Of a DNA stretch of 64,000 nucleotides, positions 17,405 to 26,223 are shown piece after piece; the stretch's first letter is position 1, and the number at the start of each line of letters is the position of its first letter. Both the position numbers and the translations under genes were made by a program. Location: NCBI GenBank assembly GCA_036504855.1, contig DASXUL010000031.1, forward strand, positions 20,668-84,667. Reading direction: 5' to 3'. This stretch comes from DASXUL01 sp036504855. Its GTDB lineage: Bacteria; Armatimonadota; DTGP01; JAKQQT01. The notes beneath the pieces are model-generated. The model saw nothing but the letters and a program-made list of their open reading frames with translations. It was not told the origin of the DNA and searched no databases.

Positions 17405-17417
17405 CCCCATCCGTCAC

Positions 17418-17621
17418 TCATCGCACGTCACGCCGCATCCAACCGGCCACGGCGCCCGCCAGGAAGCCCAGCGGCAGGTAGCGGCCGAAATCCTCCATCA
17501 GCGCTCGAATGCACTGGGCGTCCACCGGCCCTCTCACCGTTCCGATGACCACCAGCGCCACCAACCCGATCCCCATCACGCCGCCCACCAGGCTTCTCCC
17601 CACGTTGGCTGTCCGTTCCAT
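17418..17621 (-). CDS. Small two-helix membrane protein
   Basis: The 67-residue frame encodes two hydrophobic segments (residues about 9-29 and 48-62) separated by a short polar loop and ending in RRDVR, as in small positive-inside membrane proteins. GGAGG lies ten bases before the ATG, and the gene is flanked by a hairpin and a heptad repeat, which makes it more credible than other short frames. No family is recognised. Confidence 0.55.
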   Translation of the reverse strand: MERTANVGRSLVGGVMGIGLVALVVIGTVRGPVDAQCIRALMEDFGRYLPLGFLAGAVAGWMRRDVR

Positions 17622-17720
17622 CGTTCCATATCCTCCATTCGGCGCGCCCTCATTGGCCCGTCAAAAGGAGCTTGCTCCATCCCCCTCCCCGCCGCACTGG
17701 TCCCTTGGTACCGATTTGGG

Positions 17721-17858
17721 AGTCGTCAGTCATCAGTTTTCAGTCATCAGTGATCAGTCGTCAGTCATCAGCCCGAAGGCTCATATGAGCAGCGCACTTT
17801 CCTGATGGAGCAAACCCTCGGGCTGATGACTGACGACTGACAACTGACGACTGATCAC
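17721..17858. repeat. Heptad-armed inverted repeat R2
   Basis: The left arm is a chain of TCAGTCA/TCAGTTT/TCAGTGA/TCAGTCG heptads ending in CCCGAAGG (to 17776); the right arm from about 17815 is the reverse complement, with heptads in a slightly different order. The inner stem is imperfect. It lies in the gap between the divergent small membrane protein gene and queG, ending about 26 bases before the queG ATG. Confidence 0.8.
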
Positions 17859-17884
17859 CGAAAACTCCCGCTACACTGAATCCC

Positions 17885-19030
17885 ATGGACACGGCGGCGT
17901 TCACGGCGGAATTGAAGGCGGAGGCGCGGCGGCTCGGGTTCCCGGCGGCCCGCGCGGCTCTCGCCCAGCCGGCCGCGCACCGCTCGGCCTTCCGCGCCTG
18001 GCTGGATGCGGGCATGCACGGCGAGATGGCGTACATGGCGCGCGTCCCGGAGGTGCGCGAGGATCCCGCCGCCCTGCTGCCTGGCGCCGTTTCCGCCCTC
18101 GTGGTGGGCCTCAACTACTTCACGCCGGACAGGGACTCATCTGCGCCGCGCCCGGCCGGGGTCGTCAGCCGGTATGTGCGCGGCGGGGATTACCATGAGG
18201 CCATGTGGGCGCGCCTGAACGAACTGGGGGCCTGGGTGCGCGCCCGCGTGCCCGGCGCTGAAGCGAAAGGCTGTGTAGATACCGCTCCGGTGTTGGAGAG
18301 AGACCTGGCGGCCGCCGGCGGGCTCGGCTGGATCGGGAAGAACACATGCCTCATCACGCCCGGCGTTGGGTCCTGGTACTTCATCGGCGAGTTGCTCCTC
18401 AGCGTGCCGCTGGAGCCGGACCCGCCGATCGGCGACCACTGCGGATCGTGCCGCAGGTGCCTCGACGCCTGCCCCACCGGCGCCTTCGCCGGGCCGCGCG
18501 CTCTGGATGCCCGCCGCTGCATCTCCTACCTCACCATCGAGCTCAAAGGCCCCATCCCGCGCGACCTGCGCCCCCTGATGGGCCTGCACGTCTACGGCTG
18601 CGACATCTGCCAGGACGTCTGCCCTCACAACAAATGGCAGACGCCCACCAACGACCCGGCCCTCCAGCCGCGGTCTGATCTGAACCGGCCGGACCTGCTG
18701 GACCTCCTTTCGCTGGACGCGGAGGCTTTCCGCGCGCGGTTCCGCGGGTCGGCCATCCTCCGCACGAAGCGGCGCGGGCTCTTGCGAAACGTCTGCGTGG
18801 CCCTGGGAAACGCCGGAGACGCGCGCGCCGCGCCGGCGCTTACCGCCGCGCTTTCCGACCCGGAGCCCCTCGTTCGCGGTCACGCCGCATGGGCGCTGGG
18901 CCGCCTCGGCGGCGCGGAGGAGGCGTTGCGCGCGGCCCGGGCCGGGGAGGCCGATGCGTGGGTGCGCGAGGAGATCGACGAAGCGCTATCGGATTCCTTG
19001 CCTCACCCTCCCTGCGAGGGGCCACAATGA
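17885..19030 (+). CDS. queG: Epoxyqueuosine reductase
   Basis: QueG catalyses the last step of queuosine synthesis, reducing epoxyqueuosine to queuosine in tRNA, using cobalamin and two [4Fe-4S] clusters. The 381-residue product shows the N-terminal cobalamin-binding part, CVDTAPVLERDLAAAGGLGWIGKN split over residues about 125-150, then two ferredoxin-like motifs (CGSCRRCLDACP and CDICQDVCP) and a C-terminal HEAT-like repeat (LGNAGDARAAPALTAALSD). No Shine-Dalgarno is evident; repeat R2 lies directly upstream. The gene is 34 bases ahead of the M16 peptidase pair. Confidence 0.94.
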   Translation: MDTAAFTAELKAEARRLGFPAARAALAQPAAHRSAFRAWLDAGMHGEMAYMARVPEVREDPAALLPGAVSALVVGLNYFTPDRDSSAPRPAGVVSRYVRGGDYHEAMWARLNELGAWVRARVPGAEAKGCVDTAPVLERDLAAAGGLGWIGKNTCLITPGVGSWYFIGELLLSVPLEPDPPIGDHCGSCRRCLDACPTGAFAGPRALDARRCISYLTIELKGPIPRDLRPLMGLHVYGCDICQDVCPHNKWQTPTNDPALQPRSDLNRPDLLDLLSLDAEAFRARFRGSAILRTKRRGLLRNVCVALGNAGDARAAPALTAALSDPEPLVRGHAAWALGRLGGAEEALRAARAGEADAWVREEIDEALSDSLPHPPCEGPQ

Positions 19031-19064
19031 GGCCAAATCCAGTCCCAATGAAACGGGGAAATAC

Positions 19065-20441
19065 ATGAACAAACGATGGTTCCTGGCGCTGGCCATGCTG
19101 GCTCCGCTGGCGACGGCGCCGGCGGGAGCGGCGCGTCCGGCGCCCAAGGCCGCTTTGCCTCGCGTGCCGCGCGTCAACTTCACCGACACGCGCCTGAAGA
19201 ATGGCCTGCGCGTGCTCCTCGCGCGAGACGCTTCCGCGCCGGTCATCTCCGTGGCGGTGGTCTACAACGTGGGCGCCTTCGTGGAGCCCGTGGGGCACAC
19301 CGGCTTCGCCCACCTCTTCGAGCACCTCATGTTCGAGGGCTCCGCCAACCTCGCCAAGGGCGAGCACGCCAAGCTGCTTACCGACAACGGCGGCACTTAC
19401 AATGGCGGCACGTCGTTCGACTTCACCATCTACTACGAAACGCTGCCGTCCAACCAGCTAGCCCTGGGGCTCTTCCTCGAGGCCGACCGCATGGGCGGCC
19501 TGGACGTCACTCAGAGAAACCTGGACAACCAGCGCGCCGTGGTGCAGGAAGAGCGCCGGATGCGCTACGACAACGTGCCCTACGGCACGCTCAGCGAGCG
19601 GCTTCAGGACCTGGCTTTCACGAAGTCCCCCTACAAGCACATGCCGATCGGCTCCATGGCCGACCTCAACGCCGCCAGCCTCGCGTACGTGCGCCACTTC
19701 TACCGCACATTCTACGCGCCGGACAACGCCGTTCTGGTGGTCTCCGGTGACTTCGATCCCGCCCGGGCCGCGGCCCTCGTGAGCAAGTACTTTGCTCGCA
19801 TCCCGCGCGGGCCGAAGCCTACCTTCCCCTCCCTCTATGAGCCGCCGCAGACCAAAGAGCGTCGCCTGGCCTACACGGATCCGCTGGCCTCGCTTCCGGC
19901 CTATATCTCCGGATACCACATTCCCAACGGCAACCACCCCGATGCGCCCGCTCTCGAGATGCTGGGCTCTGTTCTCACTGGCGGCAAGTCCGCCCGCGTC
20001 TGGAAGTCCCTGGTGGAAGTGAAGCAGGTGTGCACCTCCGTAAGCGCCGGCGGCGGCGCCGGCCGGGGTCCCGACTTGTTCACGTTCCGTATGACATTCG
20101 CGCCCGGTCAGAAGGTGGAAACCGCCGAAGCCGCCCTGGACGCCGAGATCGCGCGCGTTCGGCAGAGCGGCGTTACAGCCGACGAGATGCGCACGGCGCG
20201 CGTTCAGGCGCTCCTCGGCGCCGTTCAGAGCCGGCGCGATTCCATGATGCGAGCCGAAGAGATCGGCATCGACGCCGTTGTATATGGTGATCCCAACCGC
20301 GCCAACACCCATCTGGCGAAGCTGAACGCCGTTACGGCCGCCGACGTGCGGCGCGTGGCGAGGAAGTACCTGGTCCGCTCAAACCGCAGCGTGGTTATCG
20401 CCCTGCCGCCCGTCGCCAACGTTCCGGAGGCCGCACAATGA
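19065..20441 (+). CDS. M16 family zinc metallopeptidase (catalytic member)
   Basis: The 458-residue protein has a signal peptide (residues about 1-22) and the inverted zinc motif HLFEH in GFAHLFEHLMFEG, with the downstream Glu supplied in the helix containing NGGTYNGGTSFDFT. M16B peptidases of this type act in the periplasm as pairs of half-clamshell subunits and degrade peptides. The start at 19065 removes 37 unlikely residues that overlap queG. Its stop overlaps the next M16 gene by four bases (ATGA), indicating coupled translation of the two partners. Confidence 0.92.
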   Translation: MNKRWFLALAMLAPLATAPAGAARPAPKAALPRVPRVNFTDTRLKNGLRVLLARDASAPVISVAVVYNVGAFVEPVGHTGFAHLFEHLMFEGSANLAKGEHAKLLTDNGGTYNGGTSFDFTIYYETLPSNQLALGLFLEADRMGGLDVTQRNLDNQRAVVQEERRMRYDNVPYGTLSERLQDLAFTKSPYKHMPIGSMADLNAASLAYVRHFYRTFYAPDNAVLVVSGDFDPARAAALVSKYFARIPRGPKPTFPSLYEPPQTKERRLAYTDPLASLPAYISGYHIPNGNHPDAPALEMLGSVLTGGKSARVWKSLVEVKQVCTSVSAGGGAGRGPDLFTFRMTFAPGQKVETAEAALDAEIARVRQSGVTADEMRTARVQALLGAVQSRRDSMMRAEEIGIDAVVYGDPNRANTHLAKLNAVTAADVRRVARKYLVRSNRSVVIALPPVANVPEAAQ

Positions 20442-21886
20442 AATCCGCATTCCTGATCGCGCTCGGCATCCTTGTGGTCGGGCCGGCGACGGCGCAAGAC
20501 GTTCCGCCGCCCCCAACCCACGTCGCCGCAAAGAACCGCGCGCCCGTTGACAAGTCCATCTTGCGCGTTCGGTTCCCGCGTCCAAAGCGTTACACTTTGC
20601 CCAATGGCCTGCGGCTGCTGGTGCTGGAAGACCACAAGCTGCCTACGGTAGACTTCAGCCTCAGCATCCTCGCCGGCTCGTTCTTCGAGCCGAAGGCGAA
20701 AACCGGCCTCGCCTCAATGACCGCCAGCATGCTGGACGAGGGAACCAAGACGCGCTCCTCCCAGCAGATCGCCGTGGCGCTGGACCGCATGGGCGCCAGC
20801 CTCTCGGCCGGGGCAGACCAGGGCGCCGAGCGCGCGGAGGTGTCCGCCTCCGGCCTTTCCACCGACACGGGCGCCATCCTCGGCCTGATGCGCGACATCG
20901 TGCGAAACCCCGTCTTCCCCGAGGCCCAGTTCCAGAAAGTGAAGCGACAGACCGTGGCCGGCATCACCGGCGCGATGAAGGACGCCGACACGCTGGCCGA
21001 GATCGCCACACGCCGCGCGCTCTACGGCGACACCCCGCCCGCCCGCGTAACGCCCAGCATCACCCAGGTCAACGCGCTCACCCGGGCGGACCTCGCCGCC
21101 TTTCACGCCGCCTACTATCGCCCCAATCGCGCCATCCTCGGCGTTGTGGGCGACGTGAAGGCGGACGACATCTACAAGCTGGCGCTGAAAGCACTTGGCG
21201 ACTGGAAGAAGGGCTCCGGCCCGCTTCTCGCCAGCCTGCCGGCGTTCGCTCCACAGACCGCCACCAAGGTCTTCGTGGTGGACCGCCCCGGATCCGTGCA
21301 AACCTCCATCCGGCTCGCCAACCTCGCCATCACTCGGAAGAGCCCGGATTTCGTGCCGTTCACGGTGATGAACCGCATCCTCGGCCTCAGCCCAACCTCC
21401 CGCCTCAACCTCAACATCCGCGAATCGAAGGGTTACACGTACGATGTGCGGTCGGTATTCGACGCGCCGCGATACCTTGGCGCCTGGGTGGCCCAAACGG
21501 AGGTGCGGAACGCCGTTACGGCGGACACGCTGACGCAGTTCTTCAACGAGTTCCGCCGCATTGAGACGGCGCCGGCGCCGAAGGCGGAGCTGGACGCGGC
21601 CAAACGCGGAATTGTGGGCGCGTTCGCACGCCGCATGGAGAGCCCGGACATCCTGCTCGGGATGGCGCTCACGCTGGAGGAATACGGCCTTCCGGCGGAC
21701 TACTGGGACCGTTACCCGGCGATGGTTCAGGCTGTCACCCCCGCCGCCGTGCAGCGCGTCGCCCGCCAGTACATCGGCGAAGGCCGCCTGCAGATCGTGG
21801 CCGTCGGCGAGAAATCCGTGGTGGAGGAGGCGCTGAAGCCTTACGGCATTCCCGAAACCGTGGATGTCGTCGCCGGCATGAAGTAA
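20438..21886 (+). CDS. M16 family peptidase-like protein (non-catalytic partner)
   Basis: The 482-residue protein has a signal peptide (about 1-19) and the M16 fold, with LPNGLRLLVLEDHKLPTVD at the start of the domain. At the place of the zinc motif it reads TGLASMTASMLDEGT, so HxxEH is absent. In M16 pairs the non-zinc partner supplies substrate-binding Arg/Tyr residues near the C-terminal end; RESKGYTYDVRSVFD fits that region. It overlaps the catalytic partner gene by four bases and ends before a strong hairpin. Confidence 0.9.
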   Translation: MKSAFLIALGILVVGPATAQDVPPPPTHVAAKNRAPVDKSILRVRFPRPKRYTLPNGLRLLVLEDHKLPTVDFSLSILAGSFFEPKAKTGLASMTASMLDEGTKTRSSQQIAVALDRMGASLSAGADQGAERAEVSASGLSTDTGAILGLMRDIVRNPVFPEAQFQKVKRQTVAGITGAMKDADTLAEIATRRALYGDTPPARVTPSITQVNALTRADLAAFHAAYYRPNRAILGVVGDVKADDIYKLALKALGDWKKGSGPLLASLPAFAPQTATKVFVVDRPGSVQTSIRLANLAITRKSPDFVPFTVMNRILGLSPTSRLNLNIRESKGYTYDVRSVFDAPRYLGAWVAQTEVRNAVTADTLTQFFNEFRRIETAPAPKAELDAAKRGIVGAFARRMESPDILLGMALTLEEYGLPADYWDRYPAMVQAVTPAAVQRVARQYIGEGRLQIVAVGEKSVVEEALKPYGIPETVDVVAGMK

Positions 21887-21903
21887 GATCCAAGCGCAGA
21901 GCG

Positions 21904-21943
21904 TGATATGGGGCGCCGCGGCCTGCCGCGGCGCCCCATATCA
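21904..21943. terminator. Perfect 18-bp hairpin between convergent genes
   Basis: An 18-base arm (21904-21921) pairs perfectly with 21926-21943 over a CCTG loop. It lies between the M16 pair and the minus-strand TTHB210-like gene and probably serves both as a terminator, although neither side has a long T-tract. Confidence 0.65.
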
Positions 21944-21981
21944 GACTCAGAGTCCAGCCTCATTCAGCGTGCAGCGCCCGT

Positions 21982-22782
21982 TCAGCGGGCGGCCACAGTG
22001 TCGCCGACGTCATACCCGCGGCCCGGGATGGTGACGAAGTCCGCGAAGCCGATGTAGTAAGTGTTCAGGCGCGGCTGGTACACCGCCCGCATCGTGGTGG
22101 GGAACCTGTTGGTAGCGTCGATGAATGCCGGGCGCGGCACAGGCAGAGTGAATGACTGCCGGGTGAGCAGGCGTTCACGGGTGATCATGGGCTCAACGAA
22201 GTTCATCTGCCCATCCCAGAACCCTGCGATCATGACGGCGCGGAACGGGGGGGTGATCTCCGCCGGGTTGAACGTATGTACTCCCATTTGAGGAACGCCG
22301 GCTGCCGGCCCGGGGTAAATGTAGCCGGCCGGCAGATGCGCGCTATCCGGGGGCAGCGGGTCGATACCCTGAATGCCCCAGACTTCCGCCTCCGGCATGT
22401 GGTAGAAGTGGAAGTCGAAGTGAGGCACCATGAAGATCGCGGGCTCGTGACCGTTCGGGTTCCAGTGGATCTCCAGGTGGTTGAACCAGGTCTGTTGCCG
22501 GACGATGCTGGGCCAGTCTAGCGGTTGCTGCGAGCCAGCGGGCCCGGGTCCCATCATCGCCGGCGGGCTCTTGATGGCATCCATCGGCAGTTCGAAGCCG
22601 ACCTCAACAACCTCGCCGTCGGCCGCAACGCGGGCATAGGTGCGGACCTCTCCCACGCGGGACCATTTCGTGCCCTGCCCGTATATCCACTGAATCGGCC
22701 CCAAAGCGGCCCGAACCGGTTGCATCAGCGTAACTGTCAGCGCGACGAACGCGCCGCATCTCGCGGCATCTCTGAAGCTCAT
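21982..22782 (-). CDS. Secreted TTHB210-like (DUF5602) protein
   Basis: The 266-residue protein has a signal peptide (about 1-24). The central segment HWNPNGHEPAIFMVPHFDFHFY matches the His-rich signature of the TTHB210-like/DUF5602 family, which resembles a metal site, but the biochemical role of the family is not known to me. The start at 22782 is set by AAGGAGGG eight bases upstream; an ATG 18 codons earlier lacks one. It converges on the M16 pair across the 18-bp hairpin. Confidence 0.7.
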   Translation of the reverse strand: MSFRDAARCGAFVALTVTLMQPVRAALGPIQWIYGQGTKWSRVGEVRTYARVAADGEVVEVGFELPMDAIKSPPAMMGPGPAGSQQPLDWPSIVRQQTWFNHLEIHWNPNGHEPAIFMVPHFDFHFYHMPEAEVWGIQGIDPLPPDSAHLPAGYIYPGPAAGVPQMGVHTFNPAEITPPFRAVMIAGFWDGQMNFVEPMITRERLLTRQSFTLPVPRPAFIDATNRFPTTMRAVYQPRLNTYYIGFADFVTIPGRGYDVGDTVAAR

Positions 22783-22908
22783 CAAGCAATCCCTCCTTCG
22801 TACGGCTGAGTGTGCGAATGCGTGCACGAACGCCAATGATATCCCGCCAGGCCGCCATTTTCAAGGACGCCCCCATCTGCGCCGGAGCCAGCGTACGGCC
22901 AAGCGTCC

Positions 22909-22914
22909 TATAAT
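22909..22914 (+). promoter_or_regulatory. Candidate -10 box for the DUF4149-glcDE operon
   Basis: TATAAT at 22909-22914 is 34 bases before the first start codon. No good -35 hexamer is visible at standard spacing. Confidence 0.45.
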
Positions 22915-22947
22915 GTCTCTAGCAACCCATAGACATCCGGGGGGAAC

Positions 22948-23451
22948 ATGCGACGTCCCATCCTCATCCTCGTAAACACCATCTATCACGTCTGCGCCGC
23001 GCTTTGGATCGGCAGTCTCATTGGCATTGGCGCCATGGCGGCGCCCGCGGCGTTCCAGACCCTGGGACGCGGCGCCGGAAGTCCGGCGGGCATCATCATC
23101 GGAGAGGCCTTCAAGTGGGCCAACACCAGCTCGTTTGCCTGCCTTGCCATTATGCTGGCCGTCGGCGTGTTCGAGTTGTCCTACCGGAAGCGAGTGAACA
23201 CCAAGCGGCTGCTGATGGCCCGCCTGTTGCTCACGGGGGTAGCGCTGCTGATCGTTCTGTACCTGTCGCAACAATTGATGCCGCAGATGGAGATCCGGCG
23301 CGCCATCGGCGATATGGCGTCATTCGACCGGATGCATCGGGCTTACTCAGATATCGCGCGGTTGGAAGTGCTGCTGGGCGTGGCGCTGATCGCGCTCACC
23401 AACGCCGTTAACATCGGCCCGCGACGTGAAGGCGGGCATCCGAGGCATTGA
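22948..23451 (+). CDS. DUF4149 family membrane protein
   Basis: The 167-residue protein has four hydrophobic segments (about 8-30, 52-74, 87-108 and 137-155) with the DUF4149-type layout. The function of the family is unknown. Its TGA overlaps the glcD ATG by one base (TGATG), so the two are translationally coupled. A G-rich ribosome site (GGGGGGAAC) precedes the ATG. Confidence 0.7.
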   Translation: MRRPILILVNTIYHVCAALWIGSLIGIGAMAAPAAFQTLGRGAGSPAGIIIGEAFKWANTSSFACLAIMLAVGVFELSYRKRVNTKRLLMARLLLTGVALLIVLYLSQQLMPQMEIRRAIGDMASFDRMHRAYSDIARLEVLLGVALIALTNAVNIGPRREGGHPRH

Positions 23452-24890
23452 TGAACCCGGAGTTCCTGCGCCGATTGAAGGCGCTGCTATCGTCGGACGC
23501 CGTGCTCACCCAACCGGTTGAGCGGATGGTCTACGAGTGCGACGCGTACACCGTGGAGAAGGCCCAGCCGGACGTGGTAACCCTGCCGTCATCCACGGAT
23601 GACGTGGCCGGCATCGTGCGCCTCTGCCGCGAGTACGCCGTGCCGTTTCTGGCGCGCGGAGCCGGAACCGGGCTCTCCGGCGGCGCGCTGGCCCTGGGCG
23701 GAACCGTCATCATCGCGATGGCCCGCATGAACAAGGTCCTCTCGGTGGACGCCGCCAACCGCCGCGCCCGCGTGCAGGCTGGCATCGTAAACACGCACGT
23801 CTCCCGCGCCGTGGAAGCGTTCGGGCTGCACTTCGCTCCGGACCCCAGCTCGCAGAGCGCCTCCACCATCGGCGGCAACATCGCCGAGAACGCCGGCGGC
23901 CCGCATACCCTGAAATACGGCGTCACCTCCAACCACATCCTGGCGGCCGAGATCGTGACGCCGGACGGCGACGTGATCGAAGTTGGCTCCCCGGTGGAGG
24001 ACGCCCCGGGTCTGGACTTGCTGGGCGTGATCGTCGGCTCGGAGGGCACCTTCGGGATCATCACCGAGGCCACGCTTCGGCTCACCCCCATCGCCCCGGC
24101 CTGGCGGACTCTGCTGGCCACGTTCGACACGGTGGATGACGCCACCAACACGGTGAGCGGCATCATCGCCGAGGGCATCTTGCCCGCCGCGCTGGAGATG
24201 ATGGATGCCGTCATCATCCAGAGCGTTGAGGCGGCTTTCCATCTCGGCTTCCCGCTGGACGCCGCCGCCGTGCTTCTGGTGGAACTGGACGGACATGCCG
24301 CCGGCCTGGACGCCGACGCCGCGCGCTGTCTCGCCGTGTGCGAGGCCCATCACGCCCGCAAGGTGGACATGGCCCGCACCGAGGAGGAACGCGCCGCGCT
24401 CTGGAAGGCCCGCAAGAAGGGCGTTGGCACGCTGGGCCGCATCTCTCGCAGCATGGTCACCCAGGACTGCGTCATCCCGCGCAGCAAGCTGCCCGTCGTC
24501 CTTGCATCCATCAGCGAGATCGTGGCCCGCCACGGCCTGCGCGTAGCCAACATTTTCCACGCCGGCGACGGCAACCTGCACCCCATCGTGCTCTTCGACG
24601 AGCGCATCCCCGACGAGGTGGAACGGATGGTGGCTGCAGGACACGAGATTATCTCACTCTGCCTCGGCGTGGGCGGCAGCATCACCGGCGAGCACGGGGT
24701 GGGGGTGGAGAAGCAGGATTTCCTCGCCCTCCAGTTCTCCGAAGCGGATCTCGATACGATGCGCCGCCTCCACGATGCGCTGGATCCGGACGACTTCTGC
24801 AACCCCGGCAAGGTGTTCCCGGGGGCCAAAGGTTGCTCCCGCGGCTGCACCCACGAGATCAAACTGCGCCAGAAGGCCGCCGCCGTGTAA
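23451..24890 (+). CDS. glcD: Glycolate oxidase FAD-binding subunit GlcD
   Basis: GlcD is the catalytic FAD-linked subunit of glycolate oxidase (glycolate to glyoxylate). The 479-residue product has the PCMH-type FAD domain (RGAGTGLSGGALALGGTV; DPSSQSASTIGGNIAENAGG) and the FAD-oxidase C-terminal domain (FHAGDGNLHPIVLFDERIP; GGSITGEHGVGVEK). The ATG at 23451 overlaps the stop of the previous gene. GlcE follows after 55 bases; GlcF is 3.8 kb downstream, beyond an inverted gene. A D-lactate dehydrogenase role is the main alternative. Confidence 0.93.
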   Translation: MNPEFLRRLKALLSSDAVLTQPVERMVYECDAYTVEKAQPDVVTLPSSTDDVAGIVRLCREYAVPFLARGAGTGLSGGALALGGTVIIAMARMNKVLSVDAANRRARVQAGIVNTHVSRAVEAFGLHFAPDPSSQSASTIGGNIAENAGGPHTLKYGVTSNHILAAEIVTPDGDVIEVGSPVEDAPGLDLLGVIVGSEGTFGIITEATLRLTPIAPAWRTLLATFDTVDDATNTVSGIIAEGILPAALEMMDAVIIQSVEAAFHLGFPLDAAAVLLVELDGHAAGLDADAARCLAVCEAHHARKVDMARTEEERAALWKARKKGVGTLGRISRSMVTQDCVIPRSKLPVVLASISEIVARHGLRVANIFHAGDGNLHPIVLFDERIPDEVERMVAAGHEIISLCLGVGGSITGEHGVGVEKQDFLALQFSEADLDTMRRLHDALDPDDFCNPGKVFPGAKGCSRGCTHEIKLRQKAAAV

Positions 24891-24945
24891 CCGGCGCGTT
24901 GGGCGCGTGTTCTCTGAAGCCCAACCCAGGAAAGCCCGACACTCC

Positions 24946-26166
24946 ATGACAGACATTGCCTCCGCGTTGCGCCTGAAGCTCGGCGCGTTGAACGTGATAG
25001 ACGGTAAGAAGACGCCCTTTGGGGCGCGGGCAGCGGCGTTTCCGGCCAACGAGGCCGAGGCCGCCGAGTGCGTTGCCCAGGCCGCCTCCGTTGGCGCGCC
25101 GGTGATCTGCGCCGGCGGCGGATCCTACGTGGATGCCCTCGCGCCCGTTCGCCCAGACGCCCTCCTCCTCTCCTCCGCCCGCATGGCCGCCATCGTCGAA
25201 TACCACCCGGAAGACATGGTGATCACCGCGGAGGCCGGCCTTCCCTTGGCCATGCTGCAGGATGCCTTGCGGCGTAAGGGCCAGTTCCTGCCGGTGAACC
25301 CGCCGGAGCCGCAGGCCGCCACGCTGGGCGGCATCGTGGCCTCGGCTTCCACCGGAACGTGGCGCTCCGCCTACGGGCCGGTGAAGGACCATGTTATCGA
25401 GGTGCAGGGCGTGGACGCGCAGTCACGCGTCATCCGGGGCGGCGCGCGCGTGGTGAAGAACGTGGCCGGATACGACCTTCCGAAGCTCTACACAGGAAGC
25501 CGCGGCTCCCTGCTGTTCCTCACGCTCCTCACGTTCAAAGTCCGCCCGCTTCCAGAGGCGGCGGCATGGCTCTTGTTCACGGCCCCCACGTGGAGGGCCC
25601 TGCATGAACGCCTGGCCGTCCTCGCCGCATCCGATGTGCGACCCAACATCATTGAAGTCACCCGTCCCGACCTGACGGACACGCAGGAACGCCCCTCCGC
25701 CCTCATCACCCTGGAAGGCAGCGCGGAATCCGTTCAGTGGCAGGTAACCGCAGCCTCCAACGCGCTGCGGGGCGACGGCTCCGTGGTAGGCCGCGTGGAC
25801 GACTACGCTTCGATGCCCCGCTCCGGCGACGTGGAGTTCACCATGCGCGTGCTGCCCACGGAGACCTACGAGATGGCGGAGGCCGTCTGCCAGGTGCTGG
25901 AACGCGGAGGGGTGACCTATCTTCCGATGGAGGGGCGGCTCACCGCGCGGTTGATGGCTCACCCGAACACGCCGGAACTCATCGCCCTGCTGCGCGACGC
26001 CGCCGAGGCGCGCGGAGGAACGCTCACCATGGAGCGCATGCCGAACGCGTGGTCAGGCCACGTGTCCCCTTTCGGCGCTCCGCGCCCCGACGCCGCGCTC
26101 ACCCGTCTGGTGAAAGCCCGCCTCGACCCGCACAACACCTTCTCCGCCCAGATGCCTGGCTGGTAA
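24946..26166 (+). CDS. glcE: Glycolate oxidase subunit GlcE
   Basis: GlcE is the second FAD-binding subunit of glycolate oxidase. The 406-residue protein has the PCMH FAD fold without the long C-terminal domain of GlcD: AGGGSYVDALAPVRPDALLL, then NPPEPQAATLGGIVASASTG and GGARVVKNVAGYDLPKLYTG, the typical GlcE signature. The start at 24946 matches the family length; longer readings overlap glcD. The gene ends at a strong hairpin, so transcription probably stops before glcF. Confidence 0.9.
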   Translation: MTDIASALRLKLGALNVIDGKKTPFGARAAAFPANEAEAAECVAQAASVGAPVICAGGGSYVDALAPVRPDALLLSSARMAAIVEYHPEDMVITAEAGLPLAMLQDALRRKGQFLPVNPPEPQAATLGGIVASASTGTWRSAYGPVKDHVIEVQGVDAQSRVIRGGARVVKNVAGYDLPKLYTGSRGSLLFLTLLTFKVRPLPEAAAWLLFTAPTWRALHERLAVLAASDVRPNIIEVTRPDLTDTQERPSALITLEGSAESVQWQVTAASNALRGDGSVVGRVDDYASMPRSGDVEFTMRVLPTETYEMAEAVCQVLERGGVTYLPMEGRLTARLMAHPNTPELIALLRDAAEARGGTLTMERMPNAWSGHVSPFGAPRPDAALTRLVKARLDPHNTFSAQMPGW

Positions 26167-26168
26167 TA

Positions 26169-26216
26169 CGCAAATGGAATGTCCGGCGGCCCTGGCCGCC
26201 GGACATTCCATTTGCG
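26169..26216. terminator. Perfect 23-bp hairpin between glcE and the beta-helix gene
   Basis: A 23-base arm (26169-26191) is perfectly complementary to 26194-26216, with only two bases between the arms. It starts two bases after the glcE stop and ends seven bases before the stop of the converging gene. It is probably a bidirectional terminator. Confidence 0.7.
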
Positions 26217-26223
26217 AGCTATG

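Noticed and set aside
17721..17858. Heptad arrays as a CRISPR array
   Set aside because: Repeat units are only seven bases with no unique spacers, the arms are inverted, and no cas gene is present.
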